From an uncultured Clostridia bacterium (GTDB lineage Bacteria; Bacillota; Clostridia; Christensenellales; UBA1242): a DNA stretch of 64,000 nt. Below the pieces are notes generated by a model. The model did not search any database. It had not been told where the DNA came from and was given only the letters and a program-made list of their open reading frames with translations. A program made the translations under genes and the position numbers. Each line of letters opens with the position of its first letter. The stretch's first letter is position 1. The DNA lies in contig CANQOO010000001.1 of assembly GCA_947625515.1 (NCBI GenBank), forward strand, positions 62,001 to 126,000, read 5' to 3'. Shown in pieces: positions 21,413-31,369 of the stretch.

Positions 21413-22549
21413 ATGGCTGGAAAAGATTATTATGAAATTCTGGGGGTGAGCAAGGGTGCGGATGCGGACGAGATTAAGTCCGCATATCGCCGTCTTGCAA
21501 AAAAATATCATCCCGATTTGAATAAGACGCCTGAGGCCGCTGAAAAATTTAAGGAAATAAATGAGGCATATGAGGTGCTTGGCGACGAGAAAAAGCGTGC
21601 CAATTATGACCAATTTGGCTCTGCCGACGGCCCACAATTTCAGGGCGGTGCTAGCGGATTTGGCGACTTTTTTGAAGGAGCCGGCGGATTTGGCGGCTTT
21701 TCGGACATTTTCTCGGATATTTTTTCCGCGTTTGGCGGAGCCGGTGGGGCTCGTGGGTCGCGAGTTCAGCAAAGGGGCGATGACATCAACATCGCCATGC
21801 GTCTTTCATTTGATGAGGCAATTTTTGGCGTGGAGAAGCAAATCTCTTTTAATCGCGTGGAAACTTGTCAAAAATGTGGCGGCACGGGTGCGAAGAACGG
21901 CAAAGAATTTTCCACTTGTCCGGACTGCAAGGGCGTCGGCCGCGTGAGGATTCAGCAAAACACCATGTTTGGCACCACAATTCGTGAAACTGTTTGCCCT
22001 AAATGCGGCGGCTCAGGAAAAATTATCAAAGAGCGTTGCGAAGAATGCGGCGGCAAAGGCTGCAAACGCGTTCCTGCCCAAGTGCGAGTGAAGGTTCCAG
22101 CCGGAATCGATAACGGACAGACCATTCGCATGCGAGGCGAGGGCAATGGTCCGGCAGGGCAAGGAATAGCCGGCGATTTAAACATCAAGGTGACGGTCGC
22201 TCAGCACCCAATTTTCAAGCGAGTTGGCACTGACCTCTTGTTTGACCTGTATGTCCCATTTACAACATGCCTCTTGGGTGGCAAGGTGGACATCCCTCTC
22301 ACCAAAGGCATAAAAACAATCGACCTAGAACCTGGCACACTCAATGGCACCGTCATGAGGGTGAAGGGCAAGGGCGTGAAGGTGCTGAATCGCGACGCTT
22401 ACGGCGACATTTTGGTGACCATAAAAACAGAAATTCCTCGCAACCTCGCAAGGAAAGGAAAAGATTTATTGCGGCAACTTGACGACAAATTTGACGAAGA
22501 TGATTTTCCTAAGACGAAAGAATTCAATTCTCGGATTAAAAATTTGTGA
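21413..22549 (+). CDS. dnaJ: Molecular chaperone DnaJ
   Basis: J domain ([32 protein letters not shown]) and CXXCXGXG zinc-finger repeats. Confidence 0.99.
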   Translation: MAGKDYYEILGVSKGADADEIKSAYRRLAKKYHPDLNKTPEAAEKFKEINEAYEVLGDEKKRANYDQFGSADGPQFQGGASGFGDFFEGAGGFGGFSDIFSDIFSAFGGAGGARGSRVQQRGDDINIAMRLSFDEAIFGVEKQISFNRVETCQKCGGTGAKNGKEFSTCPDCKGVGRVRIQQNTMFGTTIRETVCPKCGGSGKIIKERCEECGGKGCKRVPAQVRVKVPAGIDNGQTIRMRGEGNGPAGQGIAGDLNIKVTVAQHPIFKRVGTDLLFDLYVPFTTCLLGGKVDIPLTKGIKTIDLEPGTLNGTVMRVKGKGVKVLNRDAYGDILVTIKTEIPRNLARKGKDLLRQLDDKFDEDDFPKTKEFNSRIKNL

Positions 22550-22612
22550 TGTCATAAAAGATGTCAAAAATGATGACTTTGCATTCAAATATTTAATCAA
22601 AAATCGCAATAA

Positions 22613-22650
22613 CTCACAAAAACCATGCAAAAATGCGTGGTTTTTGTTAT
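22613..22650 (+). terminator. Hairpin/terminator after dnaJ
   Basis: AAAAACCATGCAAAAATGCGTGGTTTTTGTTATTTTT; overlaps the ORF-track start at 22625. Confidence 0.65.
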
Positions 22651-22669
22651 TTTTGTCAATAATTTGTGC

Positions 22670-24388
22670 ATGGAGAAAATTCTTTTGCCCTTGCCAAACG
22701 GCGTTGTGGTCCGAAGCGGAGACAAGAAGGTGTGCTCCACAATTTTGCCAGACGGCAAAAAAAATCTGACCAGTTTCAAAGAACAAAATAAAGTGATTTT
22801 TTGGAATGTTCCGTTTGCACGTGGGTTGCAATATTTCTTTTGCGGCATATTTGCCTTATTGTGTGAATTGCATGATTTTGGGACTGAAATTTTTAGAGCG
22901 AAGAAAATTGCAAGAAACGCAAAAAATGACAAAAACACCGCAAAAAACGCCATTTTTTGTGCATTTTGCGTGCTTTTTGGCGTAATCTTTGCTGCTATTG
23001 TGCTGGGATTTTTGCCGGCAAAACTGGCATATCTTCTGGTTGATTTTCGTGGAAGCGAAATTTTGCGTAATGCACTTGTGGGCGTGTTTAAAATCTTGTT
23101 TTTTGTGTTTTTTATCTCACTTTTTAGGTTTTTTCCTGCTTACTGTGAGTTTTTGAGGTTTAATCGTGCCGCGGACATGGCACTTCTTATGGGTGATAAA
23201 CTGAAAAGGCACAACTGCCCCGCTCGGCCGCTTAATTTTCTCAATTTTCTTGTTTTTGTTTTTGTTTTGGACTTTGGTGTGATATCATTGGTGGGAGCAG
23301 ACTTTGGTTTTTTCTTCAACTTCTTATTTCATCTCGCGGTTTTGTTAGCGTGTGCAAGTGCTTGCTACGAATTGCTGTGGCTTATTGAAAAGGTTTCCGC
23401 CTTGCAAAATTTGGCTTGGATTACGGCGTTTTTGGTGTATGCCACCCCAACAACCACGCATCTTGAAACGGCATATGTTGCCGTGACGGAACTGGGTCTG
23501 CTTGTTTCGCAAAAGGACAGAGAATTTATGGGAAACGAAAATCACGCGTTTGCGGTTGTTTACAGCGAAGTTCGCGAGCGACTTGCCGCTGCGGGAGTGA
23601 ATGACAAAAGTGAGGCAGACTGGCTTATTGCAACAATTTTGGGTAAAAATCGTGCCGAAATTAAACTTGTTGCCTCCGTGACGGATAAGCAATATCAGGA
23701 AATTCAAAAAGCTACCACGCGGCGGGCAAAGGGGGAGAGTCTTGACAATATTTTTGGCTACACTGAGTTCTACGGCCTCCGCTTTGACGTCAACAAAAAG
23801 GTCCTCACACCGCGTATGGAGACGGAAATTTTGGTGGAAAATGTGCTTAAAGCCGCCAAAAACATGGCAGAATCGCGAAAAAAGCTGGATATCTTGGACC
23901 TTGGCACCGGTTCAGGGGCTATTGCTGTCACGCTGGCAAAGAATTGTGACGCCCACATCACTGCGGTGGACATCAGCAAAACCGCCCTTGCGACTGCGGA
24001 GGCGAATGCGAAGAAACATGGCGTGAAGGTGGAATTTGTGCATTCAAATTTGTTTGAGGGCTTGAAAAGACGCCGAAAATTTGATATAATTGTCTCGAAT
24101 CCGCCTTATATCAAAAGCGGCGACATCAAAAATCTCGACAAAAATGTGCGAGAGTGCGACCCGCTTTTGGCTCTTGATGGCGGAGAGGACGGCTTGGACT
24201 TCTACCGCGAAATCATCCCTTCTGCCACGCGGAGGCTGACAGCAGGGGGAATGATTTTCTTCGAAATTGGCAAGGGGCAAGGTGCCGCCGTGCGAAAAAT
24301 TATGCGAGAAAATGGTTACAACGAAATAAAGACAATTAAGGACTATAACAAAATTGAACGCATTGTGTCGGGGAAATTTATTAAGTAA
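22670..24388 (+). CDS. prmC: Fusion: DUF1385 (YqhQ-like) membrane domain + PrmC (HemK) release-factor glutamine methyltransferase
   Basis: N-terminal half is polytopic and DUF1385-like (PFARGLQYFFCGIFALLCEL...ATPTTTHLETAYVAVTEL); C-terminal half is PrmC (TPRMETEILVE, DLGTGSGAIAVTLA, VSNPPYI). Confidence 0.82.
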   Translation: MEKILLPLPNGVVVRSGDKKVCSTILPDGKKNLTSFKEQNKVIFWNVPFARGLQYFFCGIFALLCELHDFGTEIFRAKKIARNAKNDKNTAKNAIFCAFCVLFGVIFAAIVLGFLPAKLAYLLVDFRGSEILRNALVGVFKILFFVFFISLFRFFPAYCEFLRFNRAADMALLMGDKLKRHNCPARPLNFLNFLVFVFVLDFGVISLVGADFGFFFNFLFHLAVLLACASACYELLWLIEKVSALQNLAWITAFLVYATPTTTHLETAYVAVTELGLLVSQKDREFMGNENHAFAVVYSEVRERLAAAGVNDKSEADWLIATILGKNRAEIKLVASVTDKQYQEIQKATTRRAKGESLDNIFGYTEFYGLRFDVNKKVLTPRMETEILVENVLKAAKNMAESRKKLDILDLGTGSGAIAVTLAKNCDAHITAVDISKTALATAEANAKKHGVKVEFVHSNLFEGLKRRRKFDIIVSNPPYIKSGDIKNLDKNVRECDPLLALDGGEDGLDFYREIIPSATRRLTAGGMIFFEIGKGQGAAVRKIMRENGYNEIKTIKDYNKIERIVSGKFIK

Positions 24389-24475
24389 TAAGCTAAAAAT
24401 TAAAATAAAAAATTAAAGAAAATATGCAAAAAAGCGGGGAAAGTTGCGTTTTTGTGTAATTAAATAAGGTGAAAA

Positions 24476-25573
24476 ATGGATATTTTGGGAAAAGAATATT
24501 TGGAAAAAACTGCAAAAGCAAAAGCACGCTTTGACGAGCTTACAGAACTTGTCATGCGGCCGGACATTATTTCGGATAATCGTGAGCTTAAAAAATTGAT
24601 GAAAGAGAGGAATTCTTTGGAGAGCATTGCACAGTGTCACGATGATTTGAACGAGTTGATGAAAAATTTGCAAGGTTGCGAGGATGATTTGACTGCCGAG
24701 ACAGACGGCGAAATGAAAAAACTGTTCGAAGAGGAAATTTCCTCATTAAACGAAAAAATTGCACAAAAAGTGGAGGAAATTAAAATTCTACTTCTTCCAA
24801 AGGATGAAAATGACGACAGCAACGCAATTTTGGAAATTCGCTCTGCCGCGGGCGGTGAGGAAAGTGCACTTTTTGCACTGGAACTTTGCAGAATGTATTC
24901 TCATTATGCCGAGCGAAAAGGCTGGAAGGTGGAATATATTGACATGAGCGAGACCGAAATTGGCGGGGTGAAAGAGGCCACCATCATGCTTCGTGGCAAG
25001 GGGGCATTCTCGCGGATGAAATACGAAAGCGGCGTTCACCGCGTGCAACGTGTGCCAGAAACGGAAAGTCAGGGCAGAATCCATACCTCAACCGCCACGG
25101 TCGCCGTCCTGCCAGAGGTGGAGGACGTGGATTTTGAAATTTTGGACAAAGACCTGCGGATTGATACATATCACTCAGGCGGGGCAGGTGGACAAAATGT
25201 CAACAAGGTGGAGACCGCCATCCGCATCACCTATCTTCCACTTAACATTGTGGTCACTTGTCAGGATGAGCGTTCGCAGTTGAAAAACAAAGAAAAGGCG
25301 TTCAACATTTTGAAATCCAAACTTTTTGATTATTATCAAGAGCAGAAGATGAGTGAATATGATGAGGCACGAAGAATGCTTGTGGGCAGAGGGAATCGCA
25401 ACGAACGAATCCGCACATACAATTTTCCTCAGGGTCGCGTGACGGACCACCGCACAAATCTTTCTTCTTTCGACCTGCAAGGCGTGCTTGGGGGCGACAT
25501 CGACCAGTTTATTGACGCCATGATTGTGAAAGAGCGAGAAGAACTTTTGCAAGCCAGCACAAACCGCTTTTAA
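24476..25573 (+). CDS. prfA: Peptide chain release factor 1
   Basis: 365 aa; GGQ motif (YHSGGAGGQNVNKVETAIR); follows prmC. Confidence 0.98.
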   Translation: MDILGKEYLEKTAKAKARFDELTELVMRPDIISDNRELKKLMKERNSLESIAQCHDDLNELMKNLQGCEDDLTAETDGEMKKLFEEEISSLNEKIAQKVEEIKILLLPKDENDDSNAILEIRSAAGGEESALFALELCRMYSHYAERKGWKVEYIDMSETEIGGVKEATIMLRGKGAFSRMKYESGVHRVQRVPETESQGRIHTSTATVAVLPEVEDVDFEILDKDLRIDTYHSGGAGGQNVNKVETAIRITYLPLNIVVTCQDERSQLKNKEKAFNILKSKLFDYYQEQKMSEYDEARRMLVGRGNRNERIRTYNFPQGRVTDHRTNLSSFDLQGVLGGDIDQFIDAMIVKEREELLQASTNRF

Positions 25574-25859
25574 CGCTAAATTCAAAATTTTGATAAATCA
25601 AAAAATGAAAAATAGGAAAAAATTAAAATAAGAATGCATAAAAGCTAAAAGCACATTGAGAAAAACTCAAATTAAAAAACAAATTTGTATGGAAACAAAA
25701 TTTAAAAATCAAATAATTAAAAAAAATATATATAAAAAAATGAGCAAAAAAGCCCATTTTTTGTCGTTTTTTAATTTTTATTTTATTTTTTTAATTAGAT
25801 TTTATGATTACCTTAAGCATTGTTTGATTTTTTACTTGCACAGAAATTATGTTAAATTT

Positions 25860-26045
25860 TTAGCTTAAAAAGTTGTTGCGAAAACAATTACAGCCGGAAG
25901 TTGTAAAGAAATTGTTGTTGTTATTGTTTGAGTTTGAAAGCCCCAACAAAAGTAGAAGCAAAATGTTTGTGTTTGTGGCAAGATTCGTGTCATTGTTGGA
26001 ACTTAAAACAGAAAGCAAAAACACCCATAAGAAGTCTTGTGACAT
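25860..26045 (-). CDS. Small Leu/Asn-rich protein (61 aa)
   Basis: Strong RBS AAAGGAGGATAAACA-ATG on the minus strand; MSQDFLWVFLLSVLSSNNDTNLATNTNILLLLLLGLSNSNNNNNNFFTTSGCNCFRNNFLS. Confidence 0.65.
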   Translation of the reverse strand: MSQDFLWVFLLSVLSSNNDTNLATNTNILLLLLLGLSNSNNNNNNFFTTSGCNCFRNNFLS

Positions 26046-26202
26046 TGTTTATCCTCCTTTTCAACAAAAAATTTTCTTTTAAGCCAAAAAGCGACAAATC
26101 TCACTTTGACTTTTTCTCATGTGTGCATCTATCATTTTCTTGTGAGGATTCATTTTTTCATATGAATTTTGCACAAGAAATGTCACAAAAAGGAGAAAAG
26201 AT

Positions 26203-26538
26203 ATGAACAAACTTCTCAGAATTTCCGAAAGGAACAAATTTGAGGTGCAAGAGCTTTTGCCAAACGACGTTTTTACACGCAAACTTGCACTTTATTTTCA
26301 AAACTTTTCGGACCAGACCAGGATTAAAATTTTGTCTGCACTTGCAATTAAGGATTTATGCGTCAACGACCTATCAAAAATTTTGGGCATAAATCAGACC
26401 ACAATTTCGCATCAGTTGAAATCGCTTAAAGACCAGGACATGGTGGAATATCGCCGCGAGGGGAAAATTTTGATTTATCACCTCAAATCTCCCATCGTTA
26501 ATGAGATGATGATGTATGCCGTCAAGCAGTTGGGCTGA
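26203..26538 (+). CDS. ArsR-family transcriptional regulator
   Basis: wHTH sequence (SDQTRIKILSALAIKDLCVNDLSKILGINQTTISHQLKSLKDQDMVEYRREGKILIYHL); RBS aaaggag. Confidence 0.9.
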   Translation: MNKLLRISERNKFEVQELLPNDVFTRKLALYFQNFSDQTRIKILSALAIKDLCVNDLSKILGINQTTISHQLKSLKDQDMVEYRREGKILIYHLKSPIVNEMMMYAVKQLG

Positions 26539-26580
26539 AATTTGACGTGCAAAGTTTGGCAGTTGAGAAAAGAAATTTTC

Positions 26581-26625
26581 ATTGCTTCATAAATTTTTCA
26601 TTGCATCATGATTGAAGCAATTTTT
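26581..26625 (+). terminator. Terminator-like inverted repeat after arsR-family gene
   Basis: ATTGCTTCA...TGAAGCAAT followed by TTTT. Confidence 0.6.
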
Positions 26626-26732
26626 CACCGTTAGGGGATGCTCTTTGATTTTTCCTTGCACAAAAAAAGTTTAGGCAAATTTTTCATAATCACTTGACAA
26701 TCAAAATTTTTATATATAAAATAAATGCTGTT

Positions 26733-27287
26733 ATGCAGAAACTTCTTTTACATTCTTGCTGCGGACCTTGTTCCACTGTGGTCATCGAGAGGTTGAAAGA
26801 ACGCTTCGATGTTACAGTTTTATATTTCAACCCTAACATTGAGCCGCGTGAGGAATATGAAAAACGCAAACAAGAGCAGCAAAAAGTTTGTGAATTTCAC
26901 GGGGTGCCGTTTGTGGATGGCGACTATGACAATGCTGGCTGGCGAGCATTTGTGCAGGGGCTGGAAAACGAGCCGGAAGGTGGCAGGCGATGTGAAAAAT
27001 GCTTCGCTTTTCGTTTGAGAAAAACCGCGTCACTTGCCAAGAAGAACCATTTCGATTTGTTTGCCACCACTCTTTCCGTCAGTCCGCACAAGAACACGGA
27101 TGTCATAAATCGCGTCGGAGAGGAAATTTCAAAAGAACTGCAAATTCAGTTTTTGCCAGAAAGTTTCAAGAAGAAGGACGGATATTTAAGAAGCATTCAA
27201 ATTTCTAAGGAGCTTGGGCTATATCGCCAAAATTACTGCGGCTGCGATTTTTCAAACTGGCATATCGGTCAGGGAGACAAAAATTAA
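26733..27287 (+). CDS. queH: Epoxyqueuosine reductase QueH
   Basis: LLLHSCCGPCST, PNIEPREEYEKRK, CEKCFAFRL, ATTLSVSPHKN, YRQNYCGCDFS. Confidence 0.92.
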   Translation: MQKLLLHSCCGPCSTVVIERLKERFDVTVLYFNPNIEPREEYEKRKQEQQKVCEFHGVPFVDGDYDNAGWRAFVQGLENEPEGGRRCEKCFAFRLRKTASLAKKNHFDLFATTLSVSPHKNTDVINRVGEEISKELQIQFLPESFKKKDGYLRSIQISKELGLYRQNYCGCDFSNWHIGQGDKN

Positions 27288-27382
27288 CGAAAAAGAATAA
27301 GCAAGAAGAAAACATCAATAACAATTAAAACAACAAATTGGCATAGAAGAAAAAGTTAAAAATTGTTTAAAAGAGGCGTATT

Positions 27383-28312
27383 TTGAGAAAAAGAAGAAAA
27401 TATATTGAAGATTCTGAAATGACCCTAAAAAATTGGCTAGGACTTTTTTTGCGGCTGGCCATTGCGATGGTTTTAGTGTTTTTCTCGATATTTTTCATTT
27501 GGTATTCAGTTTTTCTGAGTGGACACATCTATTATCGCGTGGACGGGGCGTCCATGGTGCCAACATTGAATGAAGAAATCCCTGCCAGCAAATTTCGCGA
27601 TGCACAGGGCCTTTCTTATGACTGCGTCTATGTTGAAAAAAATTGCCCGGCGAACTTGTTTGACATTGTGGTGATAAATACGCATCAAACAATCACGGAT
27701 AAAGATGGCAACAGAGTCAACAAAACGCTCATCAAGCGGCTTATGGCAACAGCCGGCGACTATGTGACCATTGCCAAAACTGTGGACGAACTTGGCAACG
27801 AGAGGCTAAATTTGTTCAGAATCCCAAACGGCACAATTGCACCCGACCAAGTTCAGACCTACGCCATTGATGATGACATGTGGAAATTGGACGAAAAAGG
27901 CGAGAATGGGTATGAAATTCGCATGCCGGACAGTTTGTGGTCTCATCAGGTGCGTCCAAGTCATGATTTGACGATGTCTATGGAAGTTGAGGTGAATGGA
28001 CAAATGTTCACGCATGAATATGACTTCAATTTCTATGCAACGTTTTTGAGGCCGTATGGCACGCCGGAGCAATCATTTGATTATGTCGTATCCACGCAGG
28101 GGCTGGTGTATGTTCAGGTGCCAGAAGGTCAGTTCTTCTATCTGGGTGACAACCGTGCGTTCAGTTCGGACTCTCGAGAAGACGGCTTCCGCGATGCAGA
28201 AAACATTGTCGGTCCTGTGGGAGTGATAATTTATAACAACAGTTTTTTCAAGCGTATTGGCACATTTATGTCCTATTTCTTTAATGAAGTTGAGGAATTT
28301 TTTGCAAGATAG
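27383..28312 (+). CDS. lepB: Signal peptidase I
   Basis: N-terminal TM; DGASMVPTL (catalytic Ser), KTLIKRLMATAGD (Lys), FYLGDNRAFSSDSR. Confidence 0.9.
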   Translation: MRKRRKYIEDSEMTLKNWLGLFLRLAIAMVLVFFSIFFIWYSVFLSGHIYYRVDGASMVPTLNEEIPASKFRDAQGLSYDCVYVEKNCPANLFDIVVINTHQTITDKDGNRVNKTLIKRLMATAGDYVTIAKTVDELGNERLNLFRIPNGTIAPDQVQTYAIDDDMWKLDEKGENGYEIRMPDSLWSHQVRPSHDLTMSMEVEVNGQMFTHEYDFNFYATFLRPYGTPEQSFDYVVSTQGLVYVQVPEGQFFYLGDNRAFSSDSREDGFRDAENIVGPVGVIIYNNSFFKRIGTFMSYFFNEVEEFFAR

Positions 28313-28395
28313 TAAATTTGTTTGTTTTTTTTGAATGTTTGTGCTATTATGTAATCAGCATGAAGGTGCAAAAATCAAAAAAGGAGAATTTTAAA

Positions 28396-28671
28396 ATGAA
28401 CAAAGGTGAATTCGTGAAGGCTGTTGCTGAGAAGGCAAATTACACCCAAAAAGACGCAGGAGTTCTTTTTGATGCTGTCATCGACACTATTGTCAGTGTT
28501 CTGAAAAGCGGCGAAAAAATTCAAATTCCAGGATTTGGTTCTTTCGAACTTACAAAGAAGCCAGCAACTACAAAAATGAACCCACTTACAAAGAAACCGG
28601 TTAAAGTTGCCGCTTGCAATGTTCCAAAGTTCAAATTTGGAAAGTCTTTCAAAGCAATTTTTAATGATTAA
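28396..28671 (+). CDS. hup: HU family DNA-binding protein
   Basis: MNKGEFVKAVAEKANYTQKDAG...IPGFGSFELTKKPA...; RBS aaggag. Confidence 0.95.
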   Translation: MNKGEFVKAVAEKANYTQKDAGVLFDAVIDTIVSVLKSGEKIQIPGFGSFELTKKPATTKMNPLTKKPVKVAACNVPKFKFGKSFKAIFND

Positions 28672-28683
28672 CGCTTGCACTGT

Positions 28684-28714
28684 AAAAAAAACGCCGAATT
28701 TCGGCGTTTTTTTT
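28684..28714. terminator. Bidirectional terminator
   Basis: AAAAAACGCCGAATTTCGGCGTTTTTTTT between convergent genes. Confidence 0.85.
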
Positions 28715-28716
28715 GT

Positions 28717-29322
28717 TTAATTTTCAAAGTTTTTCATCTCTTTTTCGAAGTCGATGATGATATATCCTTGTGGCATTGTGCAGAGCGGGCATTCTTTCCA
28801 GCCCTCTTTCTTGATTTCCACATGCCCGCAGTTGGAGCATTTCCACTCTGTGGGTGTGCCACGCTTATACATTTTCTTGTTTTTGTATAAATCCGCCAAA
28901 TATTTCAAAATTTGGTGATGCGTACTTTCAATTTGTGCAATCATGTCAAAAGACTGTGCGATGTCGGCAAAGCCTTCATCTCGGGCGATGCGGGCAAAAC
29001 TTGGATAGATGTTCTCCGCCTCGGATAGTTCAATCAAACTCTCTTGCAGCAGACTGCTTGAAAGTTCCGGCTCGTCAAACGGATATCCCGCCTCAATGGA
29101 AATGTTCTTCACGCTGCCTCCGCTGTGTTTTAGAATGTGGTCATACACCACCTTAGCGTGAGCCATTTCGTTTTTTGCCAAAGTTTTCATGGTGTCGGAC
29201 AAGAATTTTTGCTGGTCAGCAAGTGCCATTTTGGACATAAACTGATATCTCGCCCCTGCCTGGCACTCTGCGGCAAACGAGCGTGCCAAATTTGTTTTAG
29301 TTGTGCTTTCATTGAAATCCAT
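28717..29322 (-). CDS. Rubrerythrin
   Basis: ferritin-like diiron domain (AAECQAGARYQFMSKMA) plus rubredoxin-like CXXC pairs (WKCSNCGH...CPLC). Confidence 0.93.
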   Translation of the reverse strand: MDFNESTTKTNLARSFAAECQAGARYQFMSKMALADQQKFLSDTMKTLAKNEMAHAKVVYDHILKHSGGSVKNISIEAGYPFDEPELSSSLLQESLIELSEAENIYPSFARIARDEGFADIAQSFDMIAQIESTHHQILKYLADLYKNKKMYKRGTPTEWKCSNCGHVEIKKEGWKECPLCTMPQGYIIIDFEKEMKNFEN

Positions 29323-29439
29323 AATAATCTCTCCTCGTCACAAATATTGCCAAAAAATTGTTTCTTTAAACATCTGCATAAACATTTGCTTTTTTTGTTT
29401 TTTTTGTTTAAAATAAAGTAGAAATAAGGAGAGGGTTGT

Positions 29440-30228
29440 ATGTTCTTGGGTGACAAGGGGCGAGGCAGCAGAACTCGTCATATAAGGCGAAACTATGACA
29501 TTGTGATTGACAATCAAAAATTGACCCTTCACAAGCTTTTGCAAGAACTTGGGTTTTATAACATTTTGCCGCTTGGTCGAAGTGAAGAAGTGGAAGAGGT
29601 GTATGACACTGAGGGCAAGCTGCTTTCGGGTGCAGGGCTTTTGCTTAGGAAAAAGATAAATCAAGAACGCACATATTTTTCGCTTGTTCGCGTTTCCAGC
29701 ATCAAGGACGTGCAGGAGCGGGAGAAAAAATATTTCCTCGGCGAGTGCGAAATGGACGACGAGCCAAAGGACTTTCCGGTTCAGGTTGCGGCGGGCATCA
29801 ACAAGGTGTTCAACAATCTTTTCACCGTCAATGTTGTTGACATTGTCAAACACTGCACTCCATACATCAAAATCACGATATTGGCGGATAGATATAAAGT
29901 TGTCAGCGGCACGGGATATGACGCAGAAATCACGTTTGAGACCTTGAAAGTTAAAGACATGCGGACGGGCAGGAAAGCGAACGTAAGAAATTTTTCGCTG
30001 AACATGCCGCTTAAAGACGGATACGATAAAGAGCGTGACCACATCGTGGACATCATTGACCGCAAATGTAAAGAACTTGTGTTCACAAATCGCAACCGCT
30101 TTGAGATTGCCGAAGTGGCAGTGCGAATCCCAGTGCCAAAAGAAGGGCAGGACGGCAAAAAGGAGAAGAAAAAGACCCGCAAGCAGTTGAAGGAAGAGTT
30201 GAAAAAGCAAGAAGAGACTCAGGAGTGA
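29440..30228 (+). CDS. Hypothetical protein, possible CYTH-like domain
   Basis: 262 aa; LLRKKINQERTYFSLVRV and beta-rich pattern loosely resemble CYTH; charged Lys/Glu C-terminal tail; RBS aaggagagg. Confidence 0.5.
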   Translation: MFLGDKGRGSRTRHIRRNYDIVIDNQKLTLHKLLQELGFYNILPLGRSEEVEEVYDTEGKLLSGAGLLLRKKINQERTYFSLVRVSSIKDVQEREKKYFLGECEMDDEPKDFPVQVAAGINKVFNNLFTVNVVDIVKHCTPYIKITILADRYKVVSGTGYDAEITFETLKVKDMRTGRKANVRNFSLNMPLKDGYDKERDHIVDIIDRKCKELVFTNRNRFEIAEVAVRIPVPKEGQDGKKEKKKTRKQLKEELKKQEETQE

Positions 30229-30328
30229 GTTTCTTTTTTGTCTATTTTTCCGCGACAATTCCTGTCTTGTTTTTGTTGAATTTTCCAATTTGACAAATTG
30301 AGTGCAAATATGCTATTATATGCATGTT

Positions 30329-31111
30329 ATGCGAGTGATAAATCTTTCGTCCGGCAGTGACGGCAATTTGACATATGTTGAAACGGAGCGTTCACGCATT
30401 TTGGTGGATGACGGTCTTTCTTGCAAAGAAACGGACAAAAGGCTGTCGCTTTTGGGGCTTTCGGGGCGGGATATTGACGCCGTCGTTGTCACACACGAGC
30501 ATGTTGACCATGTGCGTGGGCTGGACGTGTTTGCCAAGAAGTATGACTTGCCCATTTTTGCACATGAGCAAGTTTGGGCTGGGCTGTGGGACAAACTTGG
30601 CCACGTGGCAGATGCGAACAAGAAAATTTTTACCGAAAAGTTTGCCATCAAAGATTTGCTCATCGACCCTGTTGAGGTGCCGCACGACGTGAAATGCTTT
30701 GGATTTTCTCTTTTTGAGGGGGAAAAGAAAATCAGCATATTGACCGACCTTGGTCACACCACCGAGCAAATTTTTGACCACGTGAAGGGCAGCGGGCTGG
30801 TGTATGTGGAGGCCAATCACGACATCAACATGCTGAAAAACTGTCAAAAATATCCGCTTTCGCTGCGTATGCGAATTGCTGGCAAAAACGGGCATCTTTC
30901 AAATGACGCCAGTGCGGACTTCATCGAAAAACTGGTCACAACAGGCACAAGGCAGATTGTTTTGGCACACCTGAGCCGCGAGAACAACTCACCCGAACTT
31001 GCTTTCAACTACATATCTGAAAAACTTTCCCAAAAAGGGCTTGTGGAAGGTGAAACGTTCCGCATCGACGTGGCACTCACGACACCGACCACGCTTTTTA
31101 AACTGAAATAG
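30329..31111 (+). CDS. MBL-fold metallohydrolase (YycJ/WalJ-like)
   Basis: INLSSGSDGNLTYVE, VVVTHEHVDHVRGL, LTDLGHTTE, YVEANHD. Confidence 0.88.
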   Translation: MRVINLSSGSDGNLTYVETERSRILVDDGLSCKETDKRLSLLGLSGRDIDAVVVTHEHVDHVRGLDVFAKKYDLPIFAHEQVWAGLWDKLGHVADANKKIFTEKFAIKDLLIDPVEVPHDVKCFGFSLFEGEKKISILTDLGHTTEQIFDHVKGSGLVYVEANHDINMLKNCQKYPLSLRMRIAGKNGHLSNDASADFIEKLVTTGTRQIVLAHLSRENNSPELAFNYISEKLSQKGLVEGETFRIDVALTTPTTLFKLK

Positions 31112-31165
31112 GTTAAGGCTTCATAAGTCAAAATTTCTTGATTAAGTTAAAATAAAATTGAAAAA

Positions 31166-31220
31166 AATAAAGACTCCACGAGTCTTTTTTCTTGTGTTAA
31201 AGGCTCTTCCGAGTCTTTTT
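31166..31220 (+). terminator. Two tandem terminator hairpins
   Basis: AAGACTC-CAC-GAGTCTTTTTT followed by AAGGCTC-TTCC-GAGTCTTTTTT. Confidence 0.7.
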
Positions 31221-31369
31221 TGCAAAATCTTTTAAATATATTTGATTTAATTTTATTTTTCTTGATAAAATTAATTTTTTTTCCTATTTTTCTGTTGCAT
31301 AACGGAGTTCCTTTCATTTTATGGCAAAATGATGCATAAGCATAGGTTGTCCAGGGAAAGGAGAATGAT

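Noticed and set aside
22625-22669. Upstream start for the DUF1385-PrmC ORF
   Set aside because: The ATG lies within the dnaJ terminator-like hairpin; ATG 22670 is more plausible.
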